Of a DNA stretch of 64,000 bases, positions 34,061 through 45,900 are shown piece after piece. The DNA comes from Sycobia sp. Sy_11 (taxonomy: Eukaryota > Arthropoda > Insecta > Hymenoptera > Epichrysomallidae): assembly GCA_018907035.1 (NCBI GenBank), contig JACCIC010000207.1, forward strand, positions 386,001 to 450,000, written 5' to 3'. The notes below the pieces were generated by a model that worked only from the letters and a program-made list of their open reading frames with translations, did no database searches and was not told where the DNA came from. The translations under genes and the position numbers were made by a program. Within the stretch, counting starts at the first letter, position 1. Each line of letters begins with the position of its first letter.

Positions 34061-34679
34061 GGAGGATGCACATCTGCAAGTTCAGGTGCTGCAAATTAGG
34101 GAAATAAGGTAAACGATACTCCACGCAGAAAACGAACTGGGATACTTTTTGCGCTGTACTCGAGGATGAATGGGACCAGGTCCCTAAAAAAATTCCCGGC
34201 TCCAAAATGGAGACAATCGAGAGAGTTCGATCATTGATAGACACTTTGAGAAAAGCGTGCAAGGCTGCCATACCGAGGAGTAGGGTAGCTGTTAGGACGG
34301 TTCGCTGGTGGAACCCGGACATAGTTAGGTTGAAAAGGGCTACAAATCGAGCCCGTCAAGTATTCTAGAAAGAGCGTGATCCCGTCATACGGGAGCACCT
34401 GAAGAAAGAATACAAAGTCGCCAGAAAGAAGTATGTCCGTAGACTCAGGCATACTAAAGAAACTAAATGGTAAGATTTTGTCACTGTAAAGGATAATCAG
34501 AACCCCTGGGGACAGCTTACCGACTACAGGTAGGTAAGCTATCCATTAAGGAGGTTGCTTGCTAGGTCCGTCTGGATAATAACACCTATACGACGGACTG
34601 GGTGAGCACCGCTACGGCAGTACTAAACACCTTGTTCTCTCGAGACAATTGTCAGAATGAAACGTAAGAGCAAAAAGAT

Positions 34680-35567
34680 ATGAGGTCCGAGGCTAACGTT
34701 CTCCCCCCGAGGGGAGCCGAGGTTGAATTTAATCTCACCGAGTTGGATCCGGTCATGACCAAGATAAAGCTAGAAAAAGCCCCAGGCCCAGACAGCTTCG
34801 ACTTGGTCATCATTCGAACCGCACTGCCAACTATCAGGCAGGACCTGATGAACATCTGCAATTCGTGCTCAAGATTTTCGGTGTTCCCTAATAAGTGGAA
34901 GGTTGATCAAGTTGTCACAATCCGAAAGGATAAGGACAAAGAACCTGAGGACCCTGCGTCCTACAGGCCCATTTGCCTCTTGCCACTCCACGGCAAACCC
35001 TTGAGGCTCTGATACTGAACAAGTTAAACAGGATCATTGAAACGAGCGTATCTCTCAGATAATACGACTTTAGGAGAGGGCGTTCCACTGAGGACGCCCT
35101 TGGCAGTATCTGCTGACCCGCTATGTTAACAGCATTGAAGAACAAATCATGCTCCAGGAGTCTCTACAAACTAATAAAAGATTACCTGAAGGGCCGTCGA
35201 GTCCTCATGTGAGATGACTTTGAGAAAGTACAACTTGGAGTCAGTAAAGTATGTCCGCAGGGATCCGTACTCGGCCCAACTCTGTGGAACCTTGTTCTAG
35301 ATCCCCTTCTTTGGCAGCTCTCAAGACTAGGGTGCAAAGTCATTATGCAGACGACATCGCACTCCTGCTTGTGGGAGTCTCGCGTAGGGAGATCGAAAGA
35401 AATGGCCAGAGTTACATTGAAGAAGTACAATCCTGGTGTCACCTCAATAAAATGTGGCTGGCCTCTCAAAAGTGTGGAATGTTGATTTTGAGAGGTCACC
35501 TTTACCCGAAAGTACCGGAACTGTACGCGAACTGTAAAAATGCAGCGTCACCTGAGGACCAACGTCA
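34680..35567 (+). pseudogene. LINE copy C reverse transcriptase, broken
   Basis: The open frame 34680-35012 has EKAPGPDSFDLVIIRTALP and DPASYRPICLLPL. After the local deletion, SVLGPTLWNLVLDPL and HYADDIALLLVGVS (YADD at 35344-35355) lie in the 35251-35652 frame, which runs into the (TA)n tract. YADD is the metal-binding catalytic motif, intact only in this copy. The upstream catalytic aspartate block is deleted, so the enzyme is dead. Confidence 0.85.
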
Positions 35568-35574
35568 AGGTAAT

Positions 35575-35576
<2 letters not shown>

Positions 35577-35622
<46 letters not shown>
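35577..35622. repeat. (TA)n microsatellite at the 3' end of LINE copy C
   Basis: 46 bp of uninterrupted TA. Confidence 0.95.
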
Positions 35623-35624
<2 letters not shown>

Positions 35625-37051
35625 ACGTTTGTGTATGAGTATGAGTGACTAGGTGTATGTTTGTATATGTATGTATGTGTATGTATGTGTGTATATATAT
35701 ATAGATATTGTATGTGAATAGGAACTATAAAGCTGACGAGGTTTTAAGCTGCGACGCATATAAACTACTTAAAGAATGCGCGTGATACATGTGTAATAGG
35801 GTAAGATTTATCTTAAGTATTGAATGATCATTCCAATTATTTATAATTTTAACTATTAAAATCTCGGCTTTTTCCTCCACTCAAAAAGTGAAGGTTTTTT
35901 ATGCCTTGTTTTAAATAAATGGGATATTTCATTTTATATTATTGTTTTAATTCAGTTGTTATCCTAAACTCACTTCTCCTTACCTATGAAATAATATTTA
36001 AAAATATCTATATTTTTATTCTTTATATCATTTATTTTTTAATTACACATTACGTTAGCAATTTGCGTGATCGAATAATATAATTTAGTTACCACAATAA
36101 TTAATGGAAGTATCATTAAATTGTATTTTAAAAGGTTTGCAAATGCAAAAACCCGGTGGGAAGGCAAAATAAGAATTTCTGACTCTTTTGATGTATTATC
36201 AGATACTCATAAAGAATTCGTATACTCGTATATTTAACATAAATATTAAATTGAAACATTTGAACATTTAGAAAAAAGGATTTACAGCCAAGGAACGATA
36301 GAATGACGAACGATCGGAAACTATTATTATTGGTCTTCATTCGGTTATAAAGCCTCAAAAAACTCTAGTTTAATAGTCACCCAAATATAACTATTAACAA
36401 AAATATTTATTCTTTGCATAAATCTCTACTTGATGAAGATCGCAGTTCCAAAAATCATTTACTAAATAACTATAAAATAGAAGCAACAAAATCTCTCAAT
36501 TACAAGGCTTAGTTAAACGAAATTCTGAAAACAAAATTTTACAGAAAACAATTTTTCTAGGAAAAACTTTGTAATAGAGCACCTCAATTTGTTAATTACA
36601 GTACGAATATTAAAACGTCAAGATTCCTCTGAATATTTGCTAAATCATCAAATGGAAATTAATAAATCGTTAAAACTTTTATGTTCTTTAAAAAATAAAA
36701 GATCCTCGCTATTAATAATCTAAAGGTGAAGCGTAAAGAAGCAATCAAAATAAAAGCAAATATAACAAAACTAAATAAATCATATTAAATTTGATACTTA
36801 ACGAAAAATGTATTGTAATATGCAACTTTAAGGCAGTTAAAGAAAATCGCCTAGAAAACTTCGCAAATATTTACATTTGGTAACGAAAGTAAATTTAAGA
36901 AATTCTAGATGCTGGATCGATATAGAAGCGACTATGTATATTAAGCAACTATGTATATTACGAGACTTATATTATCTTTGTTCGTTCCAACATAGAATAT
37001 AATGTAAGAAGGACCATATATATCTAACTACTATACATTCTTTATTTATAA

Positions 37052-37121
<70 letters not shown>

Positions 37122-37920
37122 ACTACTCAAGTGGAAGGAGAAATTGGATTATAGAATTATGATTATAAAAGAAAAATATTTGAGAATCTACCTTATTGTA
37201 CAAGTAAGTAAGTTATTTAACGTACACTTCAATAAAGAGGGTGGAAAATGATATAAAAAAAATTATATATACGTATATTTTATATATAAATAAATATATA
37301 TCTAAATGCCGTTCTTATTGACATGTAATAGAATAAAGTAGAATTACGATAAATTCTGACTATAAAATATTCAGCCGATATTAAGCAGAATATTGTGGTC
37401 AGTACCGTAACCATCTGGCATCGCAAAAAGCCTCATGAATTTAACTATTTATTTTAATATTAATTTTTTTAATAGTTATAAAATAAAATTTATTTTGATA
37501 TATTGATCAAGTAACCTAAAGGCACATATTATTTTTTTCCTGTAATTTCCGTTTTTCTTATTTATAACAAATATCGAAATGAACAACGGTCATACGAACG
37601 AGTAAGTATAATTGTATTATTAATAATTGGACACAATGATTGAAAAAATTTATCAGCAGACAATAAAAAAATAATAACTTTCTTCTACCACCATATATTC
37701 ATAGTAAGACACTACATTGTATGAGAATATTTACCCATCGAATTTCATTTATATTTCTTTTCAATATTGTTTATAAATATATTCGCTTATAATAATTTTC
37801 CATATATTACCCATAATATATAAAATACTATAATATTGTATAGAAGTATTATAATATTGCAATATTATGATAATTATATAATATAACAACGACTACTTTA
37901 TATAAATAACATATTATTAT

Positions 37921-37952
<32 letters not shown>

Positions 37953-38098
37953 TTAATAATAGAATATTAAGGAAATCATATAAACCATTGACGCGCTTTT
38001 ATTTATGGGTTTCTGAATTATTATAAATAAATCACACCAAATACGATAAACTTATATAACGTGGAAATTCATTAAATAAATCAAAAGGAAAGTTTCCT
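35623..38098. other. AT-rich stretch, no gene; (TA)n at 37054-37116 and 37925-37950
   Basis: Would be expected to hold the 5' LTR of the retrovirus-like element at 38.1 kb, but I find no copy of the 3' LTR candidate (start TGTGACATCC) here. Short frames only. Confidence 0.5.
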
Positions 38099-39710
38099 AT
38101 GAGTACACAACGTATTACTCGAGGCTAAGCAAAAGAGGACCCTGAGTTAGAAGCAGAAATAGAGAAAAATAACTCCTTTTTATCCAAGAAGGTTTTGAAT
38201 CGAACTTAAACCCCAGAAGGAAAGGAAAAGTCACCCGCTGTTATACATAAATCACCATTCTTGTTGTTAAATCTCTCCCAGGACCTAGAATTAGATCGAG
38301 CCAAAAATAAAAACGAAGAATTTTCAATGAAAAGCAGTATAGGTACTAATCTAAAAGGGATGCCGACAGCCTCTACCTCTTACGAAGGAAATATTTGGGA
38401 ATAAATAACCTGTATACAAATATTACATTGCTAGATGACTCAAGTCAGGGTAAGTCTCCTTTCCTTTCTTTGGCTGATACTTTAGCGAACAACAGTCATT
38501 ATCCTACAACGTCAGTAAACGGTAACGGCACTATAGTGCCTTCATCCTATCAGATGCAAGCAATGAGATGTGCTGCCCTATTGATGCCAGAATTCGATGG
38601 TAAAAACAGCGAATTTCTAGACGGATGCTCAGTGGCAGAACAAATGATTGAACCCAATGCGCAGGAATACTTGTGTAAATTACTACGGACTAAACTCCTA
38701 AGAGAAGCGCGACGTACGATAAAAGGCGTGTCCTTTAAAACTATACAAGAACTAAAGGATTACCTGAAGAATCAGTATACATCTACTACGTATGTTGACC
38801 AACTACGTGCTGAATTAAGTGATGAATGTCAATAAGATGAGGAGAGTGTCATCTCATATGAAAATCGAATGAGAGAAATAGGAACACAGATCCTAGAAGC
38901 AAAACGCGCAGAAACAAAAACTACCGTAACTAACGTTACGCCCGAGTTTCGTAAGACGATAGGAAAATCTACCGTAAAGTGCTTCAAACCAGGACTAAAC
39001 CCTAAAATAGAATGACGAGTAAAATACAGTACGGGAGTATCAGACTTATAAAAAGCGCACTCAAAGAACAAGAAATTAAAATTATGAACAAAATTAGGGA
39101 ACAGAAAGGGATGAACGGTCAAACCCGTCAAAACAAGAAATTTGTACATGTTAGCTCAGTGGACACGGCAATACATCGTAATAGAACCCACCTCACGATA
39201 GCAAAGAAAGGAAGGAGCGAGGCCTACTTTGACACTCATGTGCACCTTGCGAAATCTGTAAATCTAATAGGGACGAGACTATGAAATTCCATTATGAGAT
39301 GCCAAGAATATAACAGAATTGGACATACCACACGAACATGCCCAGAGCGTAATGGTCATGCTATGTCTTGCCAACTCTGCTATAAACAAGGACACACTGC
39401 GCACAAATGCTTTAAATGGACTAGGAGAAATGCACAATGCAGCTCCGATCAAACATAATCCCGACCAGAATATGATAGCACTATGTACTGTAAGAAAGAA
39501 TACTTGAGAATAAGAAATGCTCATGAAAATAACACGATATTATGTGCTTACTACACAAAACCGGGACACACACTGGCCGATTACTGTAATGGACAATTCA
39601 ATAATAATCGATACCAGGGAAATGGTTAGAATCTCCGACAAACCAACGCAACTACGGCAACGGTCAGAGGCGCTCAAGGAACACAATAGAATGTCTGGAT
39701 CTACATAATG
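38099..39710 (+). pseudogene. gag remnant of the errantivirus-like element
   Basis: Start ATG at 38099 (MSTQRITRG), with a stop soon after. The capsid-like frame 38395-38835 (146 codons) has LLMPEFDGKNSEFLDGC and RTKLLREARRTIKGVSFKTI, the usual gag capsid helices. Two zinc-knuckle blocks lie at 39300-39341 (first cysteine pair degraded to C-x2-Y) and 39369-39412 (CQLCYKQGHTAHKC, complete). The structural protein role is known for the family. Confidence 0.8.
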
Positions 39711-40099
39711 TATTAATACCCTAGGCTTGCACCTTCATTATAACTGTATAATCTATACAGAACTAACTTCCAGAACTACGACACAGCCACAATAATGATC
39801 GATACGGCATAAATACCCAATAAGATAAATACCCAATGGGCTACTGATTAACGAAACCAGGACAAACACACTCAGCTTCGTAAAATTTTAGATGGCCGAG
39901 TATGAAACCGAATTTCTAGTAGTTCCCGATTCCATACAATGCCCTGTTAGGCTCAGTATATTTTAAACAGAAAAGCAAAGATTGATTTTGTAGATGATAC
40001 ATTAGATATATACGGCCGCCAGTTCAAGATAAAAATGTTAAGAAATAAGGAATAAGAAATTTCGAACATTAAACAGAAATAAAAGTATTACCAACTGTA

Positions 40100-40612
40100 A
40101 ATATCAAATTAAACGCTATTAGTGTTACTCTACTAGTAGATACTCTCTCTGAAGCAAATTTATCAAAATCAGAAATTGTATCAAAGAACCACCCTGTTCA
40201 TGACACACAAGGAGCCCTTTTGAAAGGAATTACATCCGAATTCTTTGTCATATTGGGGACGTTACAGATGGACATCATGGGTAAAACATCAACCTTCCAT
40301 GTTATGCCTAATGCTCTATGTCGGCATATAGGGGTTCGATTGTGGAATGAATCAGGAATTACGGTCGACTATAGCTCAGAAATGTTGAGATTGACAACCA
40401 GTAACTATCCACTAATTTTCGTGACGCTAAACGATCTGGAAAGTAAAATTGGAATCCAAAGAGAACCGAGAGAGAACCTTGATTGCGAAAAATTCCTTAA
40501 ATTAGAAAAGCAGCCTGTTTTCACCTATGATTATAGTAGAAAACTACGTGGACTCTCTGTATGTAAATACAGGGTAATCAACCGAAAAAGACAAAAGCAA
40601 AATATCCGATAG
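40100..40612 (+). pseudogene. Aspartic protease region of the errantivirus-like element
   Basis: LLVDTLSEANLSKS at about 40131-40170 corresponds to the D-T-G-S/A-E-A-N-L active site, with glycine replaced by leucine. A 130-codon open frame (40220-40612) follows with the rest of the fold and the linker to RT (LGTLQMDIMGKTSTFHVMP). Confidence 0.7.
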
Positions 40613-40889
40613 CTCTGCCATAGCAGATTCAGGAGTCGAGAGCTTCGCCGAAGACTATTATTTTCACGATAGCATTGGTACTGAAAACTTATTTTCGCTC
40701 TCACAACGCGATACTTTTTCAGAATTAGGTATAAACACAGACAAAATATCTAACAAGCCAAAGCAATCTCTTATACGACCAAAGCAAATAATGGCGACAC
40801 AAACAGTAGATATAGGAGAATTAGTCGCATACATAATTTAAATAAGAAGGAGGAAGATTATGTTAAAACCTTAGTAAAAGAATAAAGGG

Positions 40890-42180
40890 GCATATTCTTT
40901 CAACTCGGTGATACACTGCCCGGAAGCGTGTGTATAAATATCCGCACCGGATGCGTATAAATATCCGCACGCACTAAAGGATGAAATAGAAAAATAAGTA
41001 AAGGAACTTTTAAACCAAAGGATAATAAGGAACTTTAATTTTCCGTACGCATCAACCCTTTGGATCGTAAATAAAAGGGCCTAAATGACAAGACGATAAG
41101 CAACGCCTATCGCTTACCCAAATCACTGAAATATTCGGCCGAGTCGGAGGAGCCAAATATTATACAGTGCTTGATCTCGTATCAGCATTCCATCAAATAA
41201 AAATGGACCCTCGAGACGTATATAAAACTGCTTTTAGGACATGATTTGATCATTATGAATTCGTACGAATACCGTTTGGATTGCAAAACGCGCCGTCTAC
41301 ATTTCAACGCCTAATTAACAACATTTTAGTCCGTTTGCAAGAAAAGATCCTGTTCGTCTACCTAGACGACATTGTCATATATGATATGATATTATATGAT
41401 ATGATATCATATATGATATGAATACCTTAAAAGAACATGACGAAATGAAGCCACCAACAGAAAGACTACGCGAAGCAAACTTGAAGTTACAGCTTGAGAA
41501 ATTCGAACTTCTGCGCAGAGAACTAAGTTACTAAGGGCATCGCTTAAGCACATTAGGACTCGGCCCTGTTTCAAAAAAACTAGAAGCCGTGAAGAAATTC
41601 CATCGACCCAGAAATGAGAAAAATCTTCGCCAATTGCTTGGACTTACAGGCTACTTTGTCGATTCATAGAGAACTGTGCGCGTATAGCCAAACTGTTGAC
41701 AAAGTGTTACAAAAGTACATTCCTTTCAAATGTTCTGACAAAACTGAAGAAGCGTTTGAGAAACTCAAACAAGTATTATGCAAGGCCCCTTTTATGAGGT
41801 ATCCAGACTTTAAGAAATCATATATCATCACCAGAGATGTGTCAGGATATACAGTAGGTTGCATATTATCTTAAGAAGAAATTATGAAGGATCAACCAAT
41901 CGCATATATGTCAAAAGTACTAAGAGGATGCGAGATGAAATATGAAGTATACGAAAAGAATCATTTATAGTGTGAAAAGTTTCCGATCATACATATATGG
42001 CAATAAATTTATCGTAAAAACGGACCACCAATCTTTGGTATGGTTTAAAACTCCTGATTTAAACAGATGAGTACAAAAATGGAGATTCAAATTATCTGAG
42101 TACGATTACCAAATTGTATACAGGCCTGAGAAAACGAATGTCAATGCAGACGCGCCATCGCGTAACCCAGTAGAACCTTG
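40890..42180 (+). pseudogene. Reverse transcriptase and RNase H of the errantivirus-like element
   Basis: RT palm: GGAKYYTVLDLVSAFHQIKM (about 41150-41205), FVRIPFGLQNAPSTFQRLI (about 41262-41315), VYLDDIVIYD (YLDD at 41359-41370, intact). A TGATA-rich insertion (about 41383-41418) follows before NTLKEHDE resumes. RNase H: FMRYPDFKKSYIITRDVSGY (41790-41850), then ending with TDHQSLVWFKTPDL (42020 on) and RPEKTNVNADAPSRNP. Stops at 41522, 41872 and elsewhere. Confidence 0.85.
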
Positions 42181-42829
42181 TGTAGTCAACGTAACCACTA
42201 GGGTACAGATGTTGCAAGGCAATAGATCAGTAGATAGGATAGTAACGTCCTCTGACATCAACTCCAATGAACAAATAATCGAAAGAGATCATTTACAGAA
42301 GCGTACAAGGCTACGAAAAGATGCAACACGTCGATATGGTAAACCCACTAGAGTATAACTTGACAGATTAGCAAAAACAGCCACACATCTTCAAGAAAAT
42401 CAGAGAGAAGCAAGTTCCAGACAATGGAAAATTTTTAGTAATAAAAGGCCTACTATGCAAGTTTAAAAACAATTATGAAGGGGATTCTAGTATTGAGCAT
42501 AAGATAGAAGAAACTAAAGAGCTCCTAAAATCAAGAACAGACAATATAGATAAAAGGGCCGAAAAAATATTAGAGTCTCAAGGACTAAGGCTAGAAGTAC
42601 CTCTAGAAGTTGGTGAAGTCTTACAGATAAAGAACGGAAAGGATCTACATGCATTCGCCCTATCCATTAAGAAAGAAACCCAAGCGTCCCTTAATGCCAC
42701 TGAAACCAATATGTATAATACCTTACCAATATTAAAAAAATTACTAGAAAACTCCCAACAATAAACAATCACTTTCGTAAAAAGCGAAATTATAGAAAAT
42801 TAACCATGGACTAATATAAGGGAAATACT

Positions 42830-43825
42830 AAACGCCGTATTCATGCGTAGTTGCACAGTCATTATCTGTACTGGGAAGTTGACATACGTCCCAGTAGCCA
42901 AAAGAGACGAAATATTTAAAGAAGTACACTAGACCCCCATAGAAGGTCATCGAGGAGTATCGAACAGAATAAAACAATCGTCTTATTGGGAAAATCTCAA
43001 ACGAGATACAACACACAGAGAAGGATGCAACAATGTTCAAATTGTCAACTAAAAAAGTTAGTGCGCCTGAAAACAAAACTGCCCATGGTAATAACCGAAA
43101 CTTCTAGCAACCACACTCTAGCAACCACAATCCCAGACGCGTTCATCAAGAGATTTATTTGCATATTCGAATCATCCAAGGTAATCCTAACAGATCAATG
43201 ACGTAATTTCCCCAGTAACTTAATGAATCGAATAGCAAAGAAATTTAGAATAAAGAAGATAAGAACAACAGCTTTCCACCCGGAATTAAACGGCTCTCTA
43301 GAAAGACTACACCATGCACTAAGCGAGTTTTTGAATTAATATGTTAACAGTGACCACGAATGGAACCGCTGGATAGAAATAGTAATGCTTAATTATAATA
43401 CATGTGTACAGGAAAGCACCAAGGCATATACCATGCGAGGTCAACTAGCCAGACTACCTTCATCGGAACGCCTACAGGAATGTGAGACGCTGCCAACATA
43501 TAAAGCATATATAATATACTTCGTCTGCAGACTAAATGGCGTACAGAAACTGGCCTACGAAAACCTAATAAAACCAAAAGAAAAATAAAAAAAATTTTAT
43601 AATAGTAAAGTACATCCGAAAAATTTTAAGATAGGGGATTACGTTTATCTACTAAACGTTCCTAAACCCGGAAAATTTAAAAACCATTATTCCGGACCAC
43701 ATAAAATTTTAGATTTAAGTAGCTCGAACAATATCAGAATACAAGCAAATAAGGGAAGCAATGTTGTGTACGCAAATTGATTAAGAATCTCCCATATAAA
43801 CCAAAATCCAAAACCGCAGGTTAAA
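42830..43825 (+). pseudogene. Integrase of the errantivirus-like element
   Basis: HHCC finger: IEGHRGVSNRIKQSSYW (42940-42985) and CSNCQLKK (43035-43055). Core: DAFIKRFICIFESSKVILTD (43136-43196) with the second catalytic aspartate, TTAFHPELNGSLERLHHAL (43270-43320) with the glutamate. The part holding the first catalytic aspartate is missing between 43080 and 43110. C-terminus: KIGDYVYLLNVPKPGKFK (43630-43680) and YSGPHKIL. Broken by frameshifts and stops. Confidence 0.85.
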
Positions 43826-43984
43826 CTGAAATCACGAGTATTGAGAGGTAGCAAGGCATTCTATCCTAATCACACTGTCAATAGTAATTCGCCCTGTTAA
43901 TAACTTATCTTAAATGCTAAAAAACCAATAATCAATAACAATACTCCAAACAATCAACAAAGTATAGAATACATGATAATCTAC

Positions 43985-45212
43985 TTTTTGTTTCAGAATC
44001 TCAATCTAAGATAAACCTCATGATAGGCATATTTTTATACTTATCCACCGTAAGCGTTGCCCATGCAATAATAGGTTATGGTTGTGGGTCTCGACGCCTA
44101 AATATAACAATATTATCACTACAAGATGTTGGAAATGTAAAACACGATCATTAAGAGGAACACACATTATTACCAAAATTTGACCAAACAGTATCGTGAC
44201 GCATCGACTGGTTTTCGCTGGATATCTTCACGGGGAAGTCAAATGCAATGGGGTTGGATATTCCAATCCCTTTGGGACTTGGGAAACCGTAGTTTTTAAG
44301 TGTACAGTTAATATAACTATATGTGACTATTACGTTCGCGTAAGACTAAATCCATCCACTTGCATTCCGGTACTGTTTGTATACTTTCCGACGCTACATG
44401 TATAGACTCAGAACGCACTAAGCTTTCTGGAATTTAATTCCCATCGATAATTGTAAATTTAACCAATGCTGTTTAACCAATCCTGTACGAAGGAATAGCC
44501 AACAAAATGTTAGAATATGAATAAAACAGAAACAAACTATCCATTCTGTAGCTGCATAGAATAGCACATTTGCTTTGAGCGCGAAAGGTAAGGAGTGAGT
44601 ATGTGGTTACAAACTAATAAAAACCGAACACCCAAAATTACTAATAATAGAAACCACACCAACAGAAACCCTTTTAAGACGAACCAAGATCTCTGTTCGT
44701 AATTTGAACATCTTTGCATATATCAACTCTAAATTTGTCGAACCCGCATTCTTAAGAATAAAGGAACACAAATCAACTGCAATGCCTACTAGCATATTAC
44801 TATATAGGCGAAACTTAGTATAAAATTCTTCTCGTCCCATCGAGGCGCTAGAGCCAAAAATTATTCAACCAATGACAAGATTTTCGTGGAATTATGTAAA
44901 TCCAGATAACTGAGCTTGACTGAATGCAGACAGATGACTCAAGCTCTATCAACTGAGGCAAGCATAATGTTTCCCGTAGAACGTGCTACCATATTAAACA
45001 ATTTTGCATGACAAATAAAGGGCCATGACATAGCACAACAGACAGAACAATACTTAAATTACTCAATGAAGACATAATGGCAAAACTAGCGGAAAACACT
45101 TGGAGCAAAGTATGGACAAATTTCACGACATTGAACCATCAGCGCAGGCGTTATTACCATAACCATGATCCTACAATTTATAAAACATCTCATAGATATC
45201 ATCATCTGAGGT
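43985..45212 (+). pseudogene. env remnant (insect errantivirus type)
   Basis: A splice-acceptor-like site (CTACTTTTTGTTTCAG, ending 43995) lies 24 bp before ATG 44020, as expected for env expressed from a spliced RNA. The first codons give a hydrophobic signal-like start (MIGIFLYLSTVSVAHA) followed by a glycine- and cysteine-containing start of the mature protein. The body is fragmented by many stops and frameshifts. Near 45150-45210 a hydrophobic segment (AGVITITMILQFI) followed by a stop resembles the C-terminal membrane anchor. Not functional. Confidence 0.65.
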
Positions 45213-45507
45213 CATAGTTTACATTTAGTTTACGGATGGTCGACCCATCTATTGGGTACGATTTGGAGCTCAAGAACGTATCTAATGATATATAGGCAGA
45301 GCCAACTGCCGCTTACGGCCAACTACGACACAGTCCTTGATAGCAAGAAAGGATTATAAGCCAGTATCTGAGAAAACTGTTGCCATCACAATAGAACAAC
45401 CGACAAACAAGCCAACCAAACAAAAGGAAGTTTTTGACCTCTCCAGTAGCTAGTTTTAGTCTTGACATAGCAAGTATAACATAGCATAATCATTTTTCGA
45501 TGGGGGT

Positions 45508-45900
45508 GTGACATCCGCCCAATTTTTACATCTAAATAAATAATTTATTTCCTTATCATAACAGTTAATAAAATTCATCCGTTATGATCGAGCACTCACC
45601 TTTTCCTTATAAACTTGGCGCTGAAAACGCGTCAGCAAAATTAATAAAACATCCTACCAGTAATTCCAAAGAATAATATTTGTTTTCTACAAGCACGTCA
45701 GCATAAACACAAAAAACAACCGAGACAGCCTAGCACTAATATCAAAGAGGATAAAGATAAAGACAACTGTATATCAGCAAATTTTATATAAAACTTGTAA
45801 AGAGCAATGACCACGGTCTCTTTCCAGCCGAACGATGAATCAGCCTTGAAACTTAGAATAGGATATACAACATTATACTAAATTAATATTTGTAAAGTAT
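45508..45900 (+). mobile_element. Possible 3' LTR of the errantivirus-like element
   Basis: A purine run GATGGGGG is followed by TGTGACATCC at 45508, a plausible polypurine tract and LTR start. A TATATAAAACTTG promoter-like sequence is at about 45787. The 3' border is undefined because no 5' LTR is available for comparison. Confidence 0.4.

Larger units (their letters stand above)
32211..35567 (+). mobile_element. R1-clade LINE copy C, 5'-truncated, degenerate
   Basis: Begins inside ORF1 at CCTCTCAGGGCAAA (compare 21356) directly after BEL sequence, as expected from incomplete target-primed reverse transcription. It carries ORF1 with zinc knuckles, endonuclease, and RT with an intact YADD, then stops near 35567 at a (TA)n tract. 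Deletions against copy A: about 75 bp near 35096, which removes the first catalytic-aspartate block, and a larger one near 35515, where post-RT sequence is skipped to the ASPEDQ stretch. Stops are frequent. Confidence 0.9.
38099..45900 (+). mobile_element. Errantivirus-like Ty3/Gypsy element (gag-pol-env), degenerate
   Basis: An old endogenous insect retrovirus-like element: gag (38.1-39.7), protease (40.1-40.6), RT/RNase H (40.9-42.2), integrase (42.8-43.8), env remnant (44.0-45.2) and a possible 3' LTR from 45508. The gene order and env after integrase are typical of Gypsy-type errantiviruses. Every gene is interrupted by stops or frameshifts, and a matching 5' LTR was not found, so it is defective. 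Confidence 0.85.

Noticed and set aside
35640..38098. 5' LTR of the errantivirus-like element
   Set aside because: No stretch matches the 3' LTR candidate start or its promoter-like region.
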